A stretch of DNA of 7,504 nt from an uncultured Aeromonadales bacterium (GTDB lineage: Bacteria; Pseudomonadota; Gammaproteobacteria; Enterobacterales; Succinivibrionaceae): contig CADBNP010000150.1 of the NCBI GenBank assembly GCA_902796095.1, positions 1 to 7,504 on the forward strand, read 5' to 3'. The position numbers and the translations under genes are program-made. Of the stretch, positions 1 to 6,145 are shown one piece after another. The notes beneath the pieces were generated by a model. It was not told the origin of the DNA and searched no databases. It worked only from the letters and a program-made list of their open reading frames with translations. The first letter of the stretch is position 1; each line of letters opens with the position of its first letter.

Positions 1-2
1 GC

Positions 3-410
3 GAAAAGGTGGAGAACAGTCTGAACGGACTGCTGTCAAAATATGTATCAATAAGAGATTTCTCCACTAAAGCTCCGAAGGAAAACTGCTATCACGGGTT
101 CATAAACGGACTGCTTGTAAACGGGGCATCTCTGATTAAGGAGCAGAAATCCAATTTTGAATCAGGAAACGGATATGTGGATTTGATTCTCCTTTCAGCA
201 GACAAAAAGACAGTAACTGTACTTGAACTGAAACAGACAGAGAATGAACTGGATGACAGAATAACGATATCAGAGAATGCGGTAGAGCAGATAATAAGAA
301 AAAAATATGCAGATCAGTTTAAAGAAAACAGAATGATACAGTCAGTCTTTGCCTGTGGAATATGCTTCTGGAAAAAAATCTGTTCTGTCACTGTTCAAAA
401 ACTGAAATAG
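3..410 (+). CDS. AAA-ATPase-like / PD-(D/E)XK nuclease superfamily protein, C-terminal part (DUF1703 type), 5' end outside window
   Basis: The frame is open to the left edge and ends at TAG 408-410, so only the last 135 residues of a larger protein are present; the GTG at 9 is an internal codon, not a start. The visible part matches the C-terminal PD-(D/E)XK nuclease-like domain of the AAA-ATPase/DUF1703 family. It has a YHGFINGLL segment, then GNGYVDLIL carrying the acidic residue, then VLELK about 15 residues later, giving the D...ExK core. A helix follows (AVEQIIRKKYADQF) and then the closing beta segment with FACGICFWKK. Family members usually carry an N-terminal AAA-ATPase-like domain; their cellular role is not established, and they are often found in many copies in gut bacteria. 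The family call is good; nuclease activity is not demonstrated. Confidence 0.8.
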   Translation, partial: EKVENSLNGLLSKYVSIRDFSTKAPKENCYHGFINGLLVNGASLIKEQKSNFESGNGYVDLILLSADKKTVTVLELKQTENELDDRITISENAVEQIIRKKYADQFKENRMIQSVFACGICFWKKICSVTVQKLK

Positions 411-514
411 TATTTGCCTGACTGGAGCATTTTGATTTTGGTCTGAAGAGACACATCAATGTACAGAAACACTATGTTCTATAATAAGTAACAATAAAAC
501 AATATAATTACATT

Positions 515-535
515 AAATAGTTATAATCTATTTTT
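515..535 (+). terminator. Weak AT-rich hairpin with T run, possible terminator of the DUF1703-type gene
   Basis: AAATAG (515-520) and CTATTT (528-533) form a perfect 6-bp inverted repeat with a 7-nt loop, running into a T run at 531-535 and a second T run just after 540. It lies about 105 bases past the stop at 410 in the AT-rich spacer between convergent reading frames. The stem is almost pure A/T, so the hairpin would be weak. Confidence 0.22.
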
Positions 536-571
536 CTGGATTTTTACAACAAAACACAATAACACACTACA

Positions 572-739
572 CTATATCACTATAAAAACGTACATAGTTA
601 CAACCTGACAGTCATCTGCCTGATCAACGTTATGTCTAAGATCAGAAGCAACAGGCACGGTACTCGTATTCACAATCTTCTCAATAAGGTCGAAGTCATA
701 TTCGTCCACTGGGATTACTTGCCTGTCATCCAAATTCAT
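572..739 (-). CDS. Small hypothetical ORF or C-terminal remnant
   Basis: From ATG 739-737 to TAG 574-572 this frame encodes 55 residues, starting MNLDDRQVIPVDEYDF and ending in a hydrophobic YVFIVI. A GGTGA sequence lies 5 bases before the ATG and could act as ribosome binding site. The same frame is open upstream to 841, with no stop, as a 90-residue acidic sequence that reads like ordinary protein (for example SLEHDSFRNPESSFGIS). It overlaps the last ten codons of the protease-like gene in a different frame. It may therefore be a real small gene, the displaced C-terminus of that gene after a +1 frameshift, or the tail of an older gene. I do not recognise a family. Confidence 0.3.
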   Translation of the reverse strand: MNLDDRQVIPVDEYDFDLIEKIVNTSTVPVASDLRHNVDQADDCQVVTMYVFIVI

Positions 740-809
740 GATGTCACCAGGTGATATACCAAAAGAGGATTCCGGATTTCTGAAAGAGTCATGCTCCAGT
801 GATCTTACG

Positions 810-2690
810 TCAACGGCCGCTGTATGTATTGTAATCTCTGATCAGCCGTCCGGCAGGCCAGATTCTCATCATGGTCATCACATGATGAATCCAGGGAGCT
901 TTATGTTTCATGGTAATCTTTCCCATAAGCCGGTCATACTGAATATATACTCCCTTCATTCGTTCCAGCTGCTTGGCGTTGCATTTCTGTTTCCTGCAGA
1001 CAGTACCGAGAGATTTCACGAAATTCTCAAATGAATGATATGCAGTTTCAGCCTCATCCTTTGTACAGTACCTGTTACGGCAGTGATAGTAGGTTGCAGC
1101 ACTCAGATCCGCATCCTTAAGCAGCAGAAGAAGCATATTGGCTACACGCATGATCTTCCCTTCAAGTTTGACAAACTCTGTGGCGTTTTTATCATAATCC
1201 TTTCCATAAAACATTCTGTTGGAAGAAACGAAAAATTCCCGGTAAACCAGATCATACGCACCTCCGGTAAGAGAAAGATCAGTGTATTCCCTGTAGTCAT
1301 ACCCTGCTTCCTTGAGCTCATATTCAAGAAATGGAATGATATACGCACCGAGAACAGCGTTATACTGAAGGATTTCGTCAACCGTAAGACTGGTAATTTT
1401 CCCGTAAAGTTCGGAAACAGAAGTCATGAGACTGCGATGAGATGAAAAATCAAACTTCCCGACATAGGTGCGATCTTTCACCCGGCTGCTGATAACGTAC
1501 TTGACTGTGTTGATGAAATCAATCTGGCGATCAATCATGTACTCATTAACAAATGTTTCATACTGGGTGTTTTTGTAAATCTGAGCCATCGCGTTGTTTC
1601 GCTCAATCCAGGCTCGTTCCTGCTCCTTAACAGTTTCCTCATTGCAGAATCCTGCCCTGCAAAGTTCACGAAGCTCATTGTAGCGATCCGCAAATGCAAG
1701 ATTATGAATATCTGAGAAACGTGCATAGACAGGCGGATTTTCAGTAAGAGTCTGCTGCATTACTGAAGCATAGGAATCCTCAATCATAAGCAGATCCATT
1801 GCCAGGCTCCCGAGCAGAGCACTGCTCACACGGGTAATGGAATACTCGTCAGTGATCCCGGCAGAAGAAAGAATGGATCTGGTCAGATCCAGCTGTCTGA
1901 AAAAAGCGTTAACCGCAGTCTTCAGCTGCTCTGCCTGGAAGGAGTTATATTTGTGAGATGTCAGTCTGGCTATTTCCGGAATTACAGAACCCAGGAGAAT
2001 TTCAGTTACCTGAGGATAATCTTCAGAGCTAAGCAATTTTGAAAACTCCGCTGCACACTCCCTGAGGGAAGAATAATGCTTCTCCTTCAGACCTGCTGAG
2101 TAGTTTGGTTTCGGTTTCGGACTGGAGAAGTCTGACACATCCACAGTTGAGATCTGTTTTTTCTCCTCAGGTGAAAGAATATACATCTGGGAAGGAGGAG
2201 TCTCCAGCATGGCAAGTCTGATGGCTGGCGGAACATTAAGATCCTTGTACAGTTCATTCATGTCTACTGAAAGACCTTTTGTGGTGGCATCTTCACCTGT
2301 TTCAAAACTTACACGATGAACACCTATGTTGCTTTGTGGATATGCAAGTCTTGCAGCTCCTGCCATAAAAACGGCAAAGCAGGCACTGTAACAGTGGTTA
2401 TTATCCAGGACGACTGTAGCAAAACCATTCCGATCAATCAGATCTGCCATCTCAAAGGATGCCAGAACATTTCCGCCGCCTGAATTCAGGACTACTGCTG
2501 TATTTCTGCCGTTTCTGTGGGTATTCTCGACAATGCGCTTAAAATTATCACCGTCCCCGTATTCAATTTCACCGGAAATAAAGTAAAAATCCGTATTTTC
2601 AGCATCATCGTAAATGATATCGGCAGCCTGAACAGCTCCGGGAAAAAGTGAAACGGCAAGAAAAGTAAGGAAAGAAATTCTGCTGTTCAT
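810..2690 (-). CDS. Secreted ClpP/crotonase-fold serine protease-like protein (COG3904 type) with cysteine-module C-terminal region
   Basis: 626 residues. A Sec signal peptide spans residues 1-22, with likely cleavage after VQA, so the protein is periplasmic or secreted. Residues 24-130 show the ClpP/crotonase-like pattern of COG3904: LNSGGGN at 68-74 (oxyanion loop), CYSAC at 100-104 with candidate nucleophile Ser102, MAGAARLA at 109-116, and NIGVHR at 121-126 with candidate His125. The acidic third triad member is not clear. Residues 190-590 are mostly helical and unrecognised, and contain three CRxxxC elements (344-349, 537-542, 565-570), each leading into a helix. The ATG at 2690 has AGGGA 8 bases upstream. 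The gene stands alone and diverges from the exported protein at 3393. The domain call is solid; substrate and actual proteolysis are unknown. The last 30 residues look less protein-like and the true C-terminus may differ. Confidence 0.75.
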   Translation of the reverse strand: MNSRISFLTFLAVSLFPGAVQAADIIYDDAENTDFYFISGEIEYGDGDNFKRIVENTHRNGRNTAVVLNSGGGNVLASFEMADLIDRNGFATVVLDNNHCYSACFAVFMAGAARLAYPQSNIGVHRVSFETGEDATTKGLSVDMNELYKDLNVPPAIRLAMLETPPSQMYILSPEEKKQISTVDVSDFSSPKPKPNYSAGLKEKHYSSLRECAAEFSKLLSSEDYPQVTEILLGSVIPEIARLTSHKYNSFQAEQLKTAVNAFFRQLDLTRSILSSAGITDEYSITRVSSALLGSLAMDLLMIEDSYASVMQQTLTENPPVYARFSDIHNLAFADRYNELRELCRAGFCNEETVKEQERAWIERNNAMAQIYKNTQYETFVNEYMIDRQIDFINTVKYVISSRVKDRTYVGKFDFSSHRSLMTSVSELYGKITSLTVDEILQYNAVLGAYIIPFLEYELKEAGYDYREYTDLSLTGGAYDLVYREFFVSSNRMFYGKDYDKNATEFVKLEGKIMRVANMLLLLLKDADLSAATYYHCRNRYCTKDEAETAYHSFENFVKSLGTVCRKQKCNAKQLERMKGVYIQYDRLMGKITMKHKAPWIHHVMTMMRIWPAGRLIRDYNTYSGR

Positions 2691-2698
2691 AGAAGCAA

Positions 2699-2703
2699 TC
2701 CCT
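2699..2703 (-). promoter_or_regulatory. Ribosome binding site of the ClpP-like gene
   Basis: The minus strand reads AGGGA here, 8 bases before ATG 2690. It supports this start, which also places the signal peptide exactly at the N-terminus. No convincing -10/-35 pair was found upstream. Confidence 0.6.
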
Positions 2704-3383
2704 GAAAAAATTCAATCACATACAAAGATCCGGAAAATTACCAAAATACCGCGAATCTCAAATAATAAAGTTTTGAAGCCGGACGAACAGCACTCCGGTC
2801 AGATGAAGAAAGCAAGTTCTGCAGTCATCCGCAAAGCATGATCCTGAAACTGAAATGACTGAGAAATCGTGTCAGAAAACTCATGAACAGCCTGCAGAAC
2901 CTGATACAGCTTTGTTCATTCCATTCCGGTACAGAATAGCATCGCGGGCAGAGGTGACAGTATATCTCAAAAATCAAAATTTGGTTTGAGTTGACTCACA
3001 TATTGCTGCAGATGGAGACCAGAATCGTGGCCATGAACATGAAAAAAAGGAAACTCAGTTTATACCTGCACTGGATCTGCATCGCTGGCAAGAGCGCAGC
3101 CATACGCCCTGTTTTATGGATCCGGTCTGGAACAACCCTCAAATTCAGCAGTTATGCTGCAGAATATCAGACAGTCTGCAAAAGTGCCTTTCGTATCAGG
3201 AGATGATGTTTGAGGAATTTCAGAAAGTTAAACATTCTTTGCTGCAGGAGTCTTTTTATTTGAGGCAGATCAGTGACAACAGGTCTTACTTCTTTTACCA
3301 TTTGATAAATGATGGATGCTGTTCCTTTCACGCTTCCGCCAGTTTTCTCCTCTGTTTGTGTTTACTGTTCAGCAGTTCATTTC
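2704..3383. other. Long divergent spacer with traces of a degraded plus-strand gene
   Basis: This stretch must hold the promoters of the two divergent exported-protein genes, but no strong sigma-70 pair stands out. On the plus strand one frame is open from 2807 to a TGA at 2987-2989 and again from 2990 past 3316. Both halves read like ordinary protein, for example FIPFRYRIASRAEVTVYL before the stop and RISDSLQKCLSYQE after it. A short hairpin, CCGGA (2779-2783) with TCCGG (2794-2798), lies near the minus-strand gene. No RNA gene or transposon end was seen. Confidence 0.5.
2807..3316 (+). pseudogene. Possible degraded gene of unknown family with an in-frame TGA
   Basis: In one plus-strand frame, about 60 codons (2807-2986) are followed by TGA 2987-2989 and then at least 109 further codons with protein-like composition up to about 3316. 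After that the frame becomes cysteine-rich and runs as an artefact into the start of the next gene. There is no ATG between the TGA and codon 3116, and another TGA closes the frame at 2804. In the neighbouring frame a readable segment (NNKVLKPDEQHSGQ and on) ends near 2841, which would fit an additional frameshift. I do not recognise the family; it shows no transposase motif I know. Chance openness of non-coding DNA remains a real alternative. Confidence 0.3.
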
Positions 3384-3387
3384 GAGG
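3384..3387 (+). promoter_or_regulatory. Ribosome binding site that fixes the start at 3393
   Basis: GAGG lies 5 bases before ATG 3393. It decides for this start over the in-frame ATGs at 3309 and 3312, which would put 28 or 27 extra residues in front of a perfect signal peptide. Confidence 0.6.
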
Positions 3388-3392
3388 TCATC

Positions 3393-5126
3393 ATGTTAAA
3401 AAAATCCGCAATCGCCATTGCTGTTCTTTCTGTCGCACTTTCAATTGCGACGTCTGCCGCTGTTTTTGAGGCAAACTCTGTGGGCAGGAACGAGGAAACT
3501 GCAGTTAAAAACGTCAAAGTCAGGGCCGTCAGAGACGCAATGCAGAAAATGGTAGATCAGAATTTCATCAAATCCCACGTTAAGGAGATCCGAACGGAAA
3601 TCATCATGAAGTCCGATGATTTCATCATCGGAACGCAGATCAGTTCCAGCACTGCCACCGAATCCGGCAATGTAAATGTCAGTGCAAGTGTAGATGTTGA
3701 CGAAAAGCGTCTTGCCGCCAGTCTGTTATGTCTTGGTGCTGATGTCAACGTCTTCTACCGTCCATCAGAACCGGCGAAATGCAATACCGGCGAGTCGTCA
3801 GGATCAGTTGCTGAAACAGCGGTCGCCACCGTTCCCGTCAACCAAGACGATCCGGTTATACGTCCGGTCTCTCCGAAACTCTTTGAGGACAGCGCGCCTT
3901 TCAACGGAACTCCTGTCACAGATGACATGAACACCGCAGCGGAACTCATGGTAGAAACGATGGTCAGCGCCGTTGCGTCAGCCATGAGACCGAACTCCGG
4001 CAACGTAACTGTGCAGCGGATGTTCAAATCGGAAGACGGGGGTGTTGTTTACGAACTGCTGGACAACAATATAAGCTTCCTGCGGATGAGTGCAAACACT
4101 GCAGTAAACGGTGATACTGTAGACACCAGCATGAAATTTGACGAGGAAAATTTGAAAAAGGTTCTGAAAAACATACCTTCTTTTCTGCATGACATGTTCA
4201 GGCACGCACTTGCCTCCTTCAGAATCCGGTATGATCCCCGCAGTGATACGGCGAAGCTGTCATATGAACTGAACGGAAAACTCAATCTTGGCAAGACGGA
4301 GTTTGAATGCAGGAACTCCAGACAAACGGTTACACTGTACGATCTTCTCGCAAGACCAGCCATGCTTTTTGATTTGAAGAACAGGATCGACAAGATTTCC
4401 GTTTACTCTCAGGACGGAAAATCCGTGCATAACTTTTACAATGCAGTTCTTGAGGTTCAAAACAGACCGGAGGTGAACATCGTCAGAATCGGAATGGAAA
4501 AATATGCCGGAAACACCGGGAAATTCGGTCCGATCACCATCGATCAGCCATCCCTTGAGTTTGTGTCGCGACGGGCCGAGGACGGAGGCGACAATCTTTT
4601 TGATTACGGCATCAGAAAAAGGATCATTGCTTTCACAGGTCTGGGCATGGAAATCAGAGATGCCGAACTGACACTGGGATTAAGAAATCTCAATCTGACA
4701 GGTCTGGCCCAATTATGCCACAGCACGGCAGAGAATCCGCTCACCGCTGTCTCATCAGTTCAGTGTTTAACAGGTGCTGTAAATACACCATTACTTGCAG
4801 ACAGCATGAAGAACTTGTTCACAGAGACTTCCGAACTCGATCTGAATCTGAAGGCGAAGCTGCACAATCAGCCACTGGAATTTGCCGCCAGTGCCTATCT
4901 CGGAAATATTAATCCGAATGAAAGGAACGCCTTTGCAAACGCCCGTATTAAAGGCTATCTGAAAGTCGGAAGCGGAATATTCAGCATGCAGCAGTACCAC
5001 CTTCAGGACATGGCTCCGTATGCCAGGGGATTTGCCGGAGATCCAAATGCGGCTGTGTACGAGTATGAGATCCTGTATGCTGATGGCAGACTGTCAATCA
5101 ACGGCAATACAGTGTTCGGGCAGTGA
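3393..5126 (+). CDS. Exported protein with FlgT-N-like N-terminus and YdgA/DUF945-like C-terminus
   Basis: 577 residues. The signal peptide covers residues 1-22 or 1-23 (MLKKSAIAIAVLSVALSIAT, then SAA), so the mature protein is periplasmic or outer-membrane associated. Residues 24-120 follow the pattern of the FlgT N-terminal and related domains: a short strand and glycine (FEANSVG), a helix rich in Ala/Val/Arg (AVKNVKVRAVRDAMQ), then FIIGTQI and VNVSASVDVDEKRL strands. A Pro/Thr/Ser linker spans about 123-180. Residues 270-577 alternate beta strands with helices; LRNLNLTGLAQL (430-441) and the terminal YEYEILYADGRLSINGNTV (556-574) recall YdgA/DUF945 proteins, whose ends read Y-x-NG-x-x-x-NG. 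The fusion is inferred from motifs only. It stands alone, diverging from the ClpP-like gene and converging on the pilin-like gene. Function unknown; an envelope role is likely. Confidence 0.6.
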   Translation: MLKKSAIAIAVLSVALSIATSAAVFEANSVGRNEETAVKNVKVRAVRDAMQKMVDQNFIKSHVKEIRTEIIMKSDDFIIGTQISSSTATESGNVNVSASVDVDEKRLAASLLCLGADVNVFYRPSEPAKCNTGESSGSVAETAVATVPVNQDDPVIRPVSPKLFEDSAPFNGTPVTDDMNTAAELMVETMVSAVASAMRPNSGNVTVQRMFKSEDGGVVYELLDNNISFLRMSANTAVNGDTVDTSMKFDEENLKKVLKNIPSFLHDMFRHALASFRIRYDPRSDTAKLSYELNGKLNLGKTEFECRNSRQTVTLYDLLARPAMLFDLKNRIDKISVYSQDGKSVHNFYNAVLEVQNRPEVNIVRIGMEKYAGNTGKFGPITIDQPSLEFVSRRAEDGGDNLFDYGIRKRIIAFTGLGMEIRDAELTLGLRNLNLTGLAQLCHSTAENPLTAVSSVQCLTGAVNTPLLADSMKNLFTETSELDLNLKAKLHNQPLEFAASAYLGNINPNERNAFANARIKGYLKVGSGIFSMQQYHLQDMAPYARGFAGDPNAAVYEYEILYADGRLSINGNTVFGQ

Positions 5127-5131
5127 CGCAA

Positions 5132-5160
5132 ACTGCTCCGGACTCGGGAGTATAGGCAGT
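5132..5160. terminator. Imperfect hairpin just past the stop at 5126
   Basis: ACTGC (5132-5136) pairs with GCAGT (5156-5160) around an inner TCC/GGA (5137-5139 with 5147-5149). It lies 5 bases after the TGA, between convergent genes, which suits a transcript end. There is no T run directly behind it, so it is not a textbook intrinsic terminator. Confidence 0.25.
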
Positions 5161-5243
5161 CGCATCAGAAATGATCATTTAAGTTTTAATCTGCAGTAAA
5201 AATAAACTGTGGCTCCAATTTATGCTTCAGCTGCCTGAGTCTG

Positions 5244-5756
5244 TCAGCACACATCGTATTTTATGCAGGTTGAGGCAGGATCAACAGACCAGTTAACAAA
5301 ACTGTTCCCGTCGTTCTGTTCAAGATTCGGATTCAAAATGATGGTGGCACCATTCAGCCCGTCGCTGTTAACTGCGGTAACAGTAATGACGCCTGCTTTC
5401 ACAGAAATGCCGGCAGTATATTTGTTATTCAGGAAGTCATAGGACAGGTTCCATCCGCGCTGACCGAGAGAGATATCTGGTTTTTTGCCGCTGTTACAGT
5501 AAATGGGTGCCTCCTCCGGTCCGACGTCAAACACGCACAGCTCCACCTGCATCTTTACAGGGGAGGCACCAGACACAACCTCGTTGAATTTTGCTCTTGC
5601 CGTGTATTTTGCGTATGCCGGTAATCCTATCGAGCCCAGCACCAGTGCGTGAACTGCCGACGCATTTACGGTGTTCTCTGCAACTGACGTGGTGCTTAAG
5701 GAGAGGGATGCCGCCAGAAAAGCGACCTTCGCAGAAGTGAGAAATTTTCGGTTCAT
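5244..5756 (-). CDS. Type IV pilin-like protein with a Sec signal peptide instead of a prepilin leader
   Basis: 170 residues. The N-terminus is a classical Sec signal peptide: MNRK, a hydrophobic AFLAASLSLS stretch, and a SVA site giving cleavage after residue 26. Residues 35-72 resemble the second half of the type IVa pilin alpha-1 helix: LVLGSIGLPAYAKYTARAK, then a helix ending VKMQVELC. The rest fits a pilin head: beta strands GVITVTAV (122-129) and ATIILNP (137-143), NWSVDP near the end, and a C-terminal cysteine pair C164/C170 like the pilin D-region, plus C74/C87. The GFTLIE prepilin-peptidase motif is absent in all frames, so a frameshift does not explain it. ATG 5756 is chosen because GGAG lies 5 bases upstream; ATG 5774 has a poor site. 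Predicted to be a soluble periplasmic or secreted pilin homologue; role unknown. Confidence 0.7.
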   Translation of the reverse strand: MNRKFLTSAKVAFLAASLSLSTTSVAENTVNASAVHALVLGSIGLPAYAKYTARAKFNEVVSGASPVKMQVELCVFDVGPEEAPIYCNSGKKPDISLGQRGWNLSYDFLNNKYTAGISVKAGVITVTAVNSDGLNGATIILNPNLEQNDGNSFVNWSVDPASTCIKYDVC

Positions 5757-5761
5757 TTTGG

Positions 5762-5765
5762 CTCC
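5762..5765 (-). promoter_or_regulatory. Ribosome binding site of the pilin-like gene
   Basis: The minus strand reads GGAG, 5 bases before ATG 5756. It lies inside the short extension that would be translated from the ATG at 5774, and supports the downstream start. Confidence 0.55.
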
Positions 5766-5784
5766 GGCATACATGATTCATCTG

Positions 5785-5817
5785 CCTGCGACCATCCGCA
5801 GGAAATCAGTTCCTGCG
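5785..5817 (-). promoter_or_regulatory. Competing hairpins in the leader of the pilin-like gene
   Basis: On the minus strand CGCAGGAA (5817-5810) pairs perfectly with TTCCTGCG (5804-5797) over a 5-nt loop. The same TTCCTGCG can instead pair through CCTGCG with CGCAGG at 5790-5785 over a 6-nt loop. The two stems exclude each other and lie 20-45 bases before the ribosome binding site, as in attenuator or translational-switch leaders. The base pairing is seen directly; regulation is inferred. Confidence 0.4.
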
Positions 5818-5836
5818 AGGCGCCGGCTGAAGTTGA

Positions 5837-5865
5837 AGTATATCCTTTTATGTCAATGTATCACA
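5837..5865 (-). promoter_or_regulatory. Possible sigma-70 promoter of the pilin-like gene
   Basis: The minus strand has TATACT (5842-5837) as a good -10 box, with TGTGAT (5865-5860) 17 bases upstream as a weak -35. Transcription would start near 5830, placing the competing hairpins in the 5' leader. A perfect TTGACA (5856-5851) is also present but only 8 bases from TATACT, so it cannot be its -35 box. Confidence 0.3.
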
Positions 5866-6133
5866 GAGGAGCGGTCAGATATTCCTTTGCAGTCACAAAT
5901 CAGGCAGAAACCTCATTTTTGACTGACGCATCAGGGCCTGGCTCAGGATTGTTCATGCTGCCGCGCCGTTGTAGATTTTCATGATCCGCCGGGTATCTTC
6001 ATGATTAGAAATACACAGCCACAGCCACAGATTTATGATTGGAAAATCCGGTGCACCCTGTTATGATTCTTATCAACACGATTAAACCTGCAGAATATAG
6101 CAGAAATTTCTCACGTGACTGATACAGGGATAC
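5866..6133. other. Divergent spacer between the pilin-like and membrane-protein genes
   Basis: No gene is supported here. The stretch contains a short tandem repeat at 6014-6030 and two exact copies of TTATGATT (6033-6040 and 6061-6068), with a near copy TCATGATT at 5999-6006. These could be operator sites for the gene at 6146. No clear promoter pair for that gene was found. Confidence 0.4.
6014..6030. repeat. Short tandem repeat, 6-bp unit CACAGC
   Basis: CACAGC CACAGC CACAG runs for 17 bases, nearly three copies of a 6-bp unit. It is non-coding and could vary in copy number by slippage, though it is short. Confidence 0.6.
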
Positions 6134-6137
6134 GGAG
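6134..6137 (+). promoter_or_regulatory. Ribosome binding site of the 6146 gene
   Basis: GGAG lies 8 bases before ATG 6146, the first ATG of its frame, and supports that start. Confidence 0.6.
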
Positions 6138-6145
6138 TCTTTGAC

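Noticed and set aside
738..1445. Two adjacent plus-strand reading frames (738-1034 and 1035-1445)
   Set aside because: They lie opposite the well-supported ClpP-like gene, have unnatural composition and no ribosome binding sites; they are antisense shadows.
2966..2990. Inverted repeat CTCAAA / TTTGAG as a transposon end or terminator
   Set aside because: Only six pairs match, the interior does not pair, and no partner end or target-site duplication was found.
2807..3316. UGA readthrough, selenocysteine or a variant code explaining the in-frame TGA at 2987
   Set aside because: TGA closes several clear genes here (at 812-810, 5124, 6791 and 7174-7172), Trp is encoded by TGG, and no SECIS-like hairpin follows the TGA.
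3309..3392. Upstream ATG starts at 3309 and 3312 for the FlgT-N-like gene
   Set aside because: They would add 28 or 27 residues before a perfect signal peptide, whereas ATG 3393 has GAGG at the right distance.
3600..4460. Several minus-strand reading frames inside the 3393-5126 gene
   Set aside because: They overlap a gene with signal peptide, ribosome binding site and domain-like sequence, and have no starts or composition of their own to support them.
5757..5774. ATG 5774 as start of the pilin-like gene
   Set aside because: It adds six residues in front of the basic N-terminus of the signal peptide and lacks a good ribosome binding site; GGAG lies 5 bases before ATG 5756.
5244..5781. Frameshifted normal pilin with a prepilin leader in another frame
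   Set aside because: No GFTLIE-like segment occurs in the other minus-strand frames around the start, and the Sec signal peptide is complete in frame.
6014..6030. CRISPR-like or longer tandem array
   Set aside because: It is only a 17-base run with a 6-bp unit, no spacers and no further copies.
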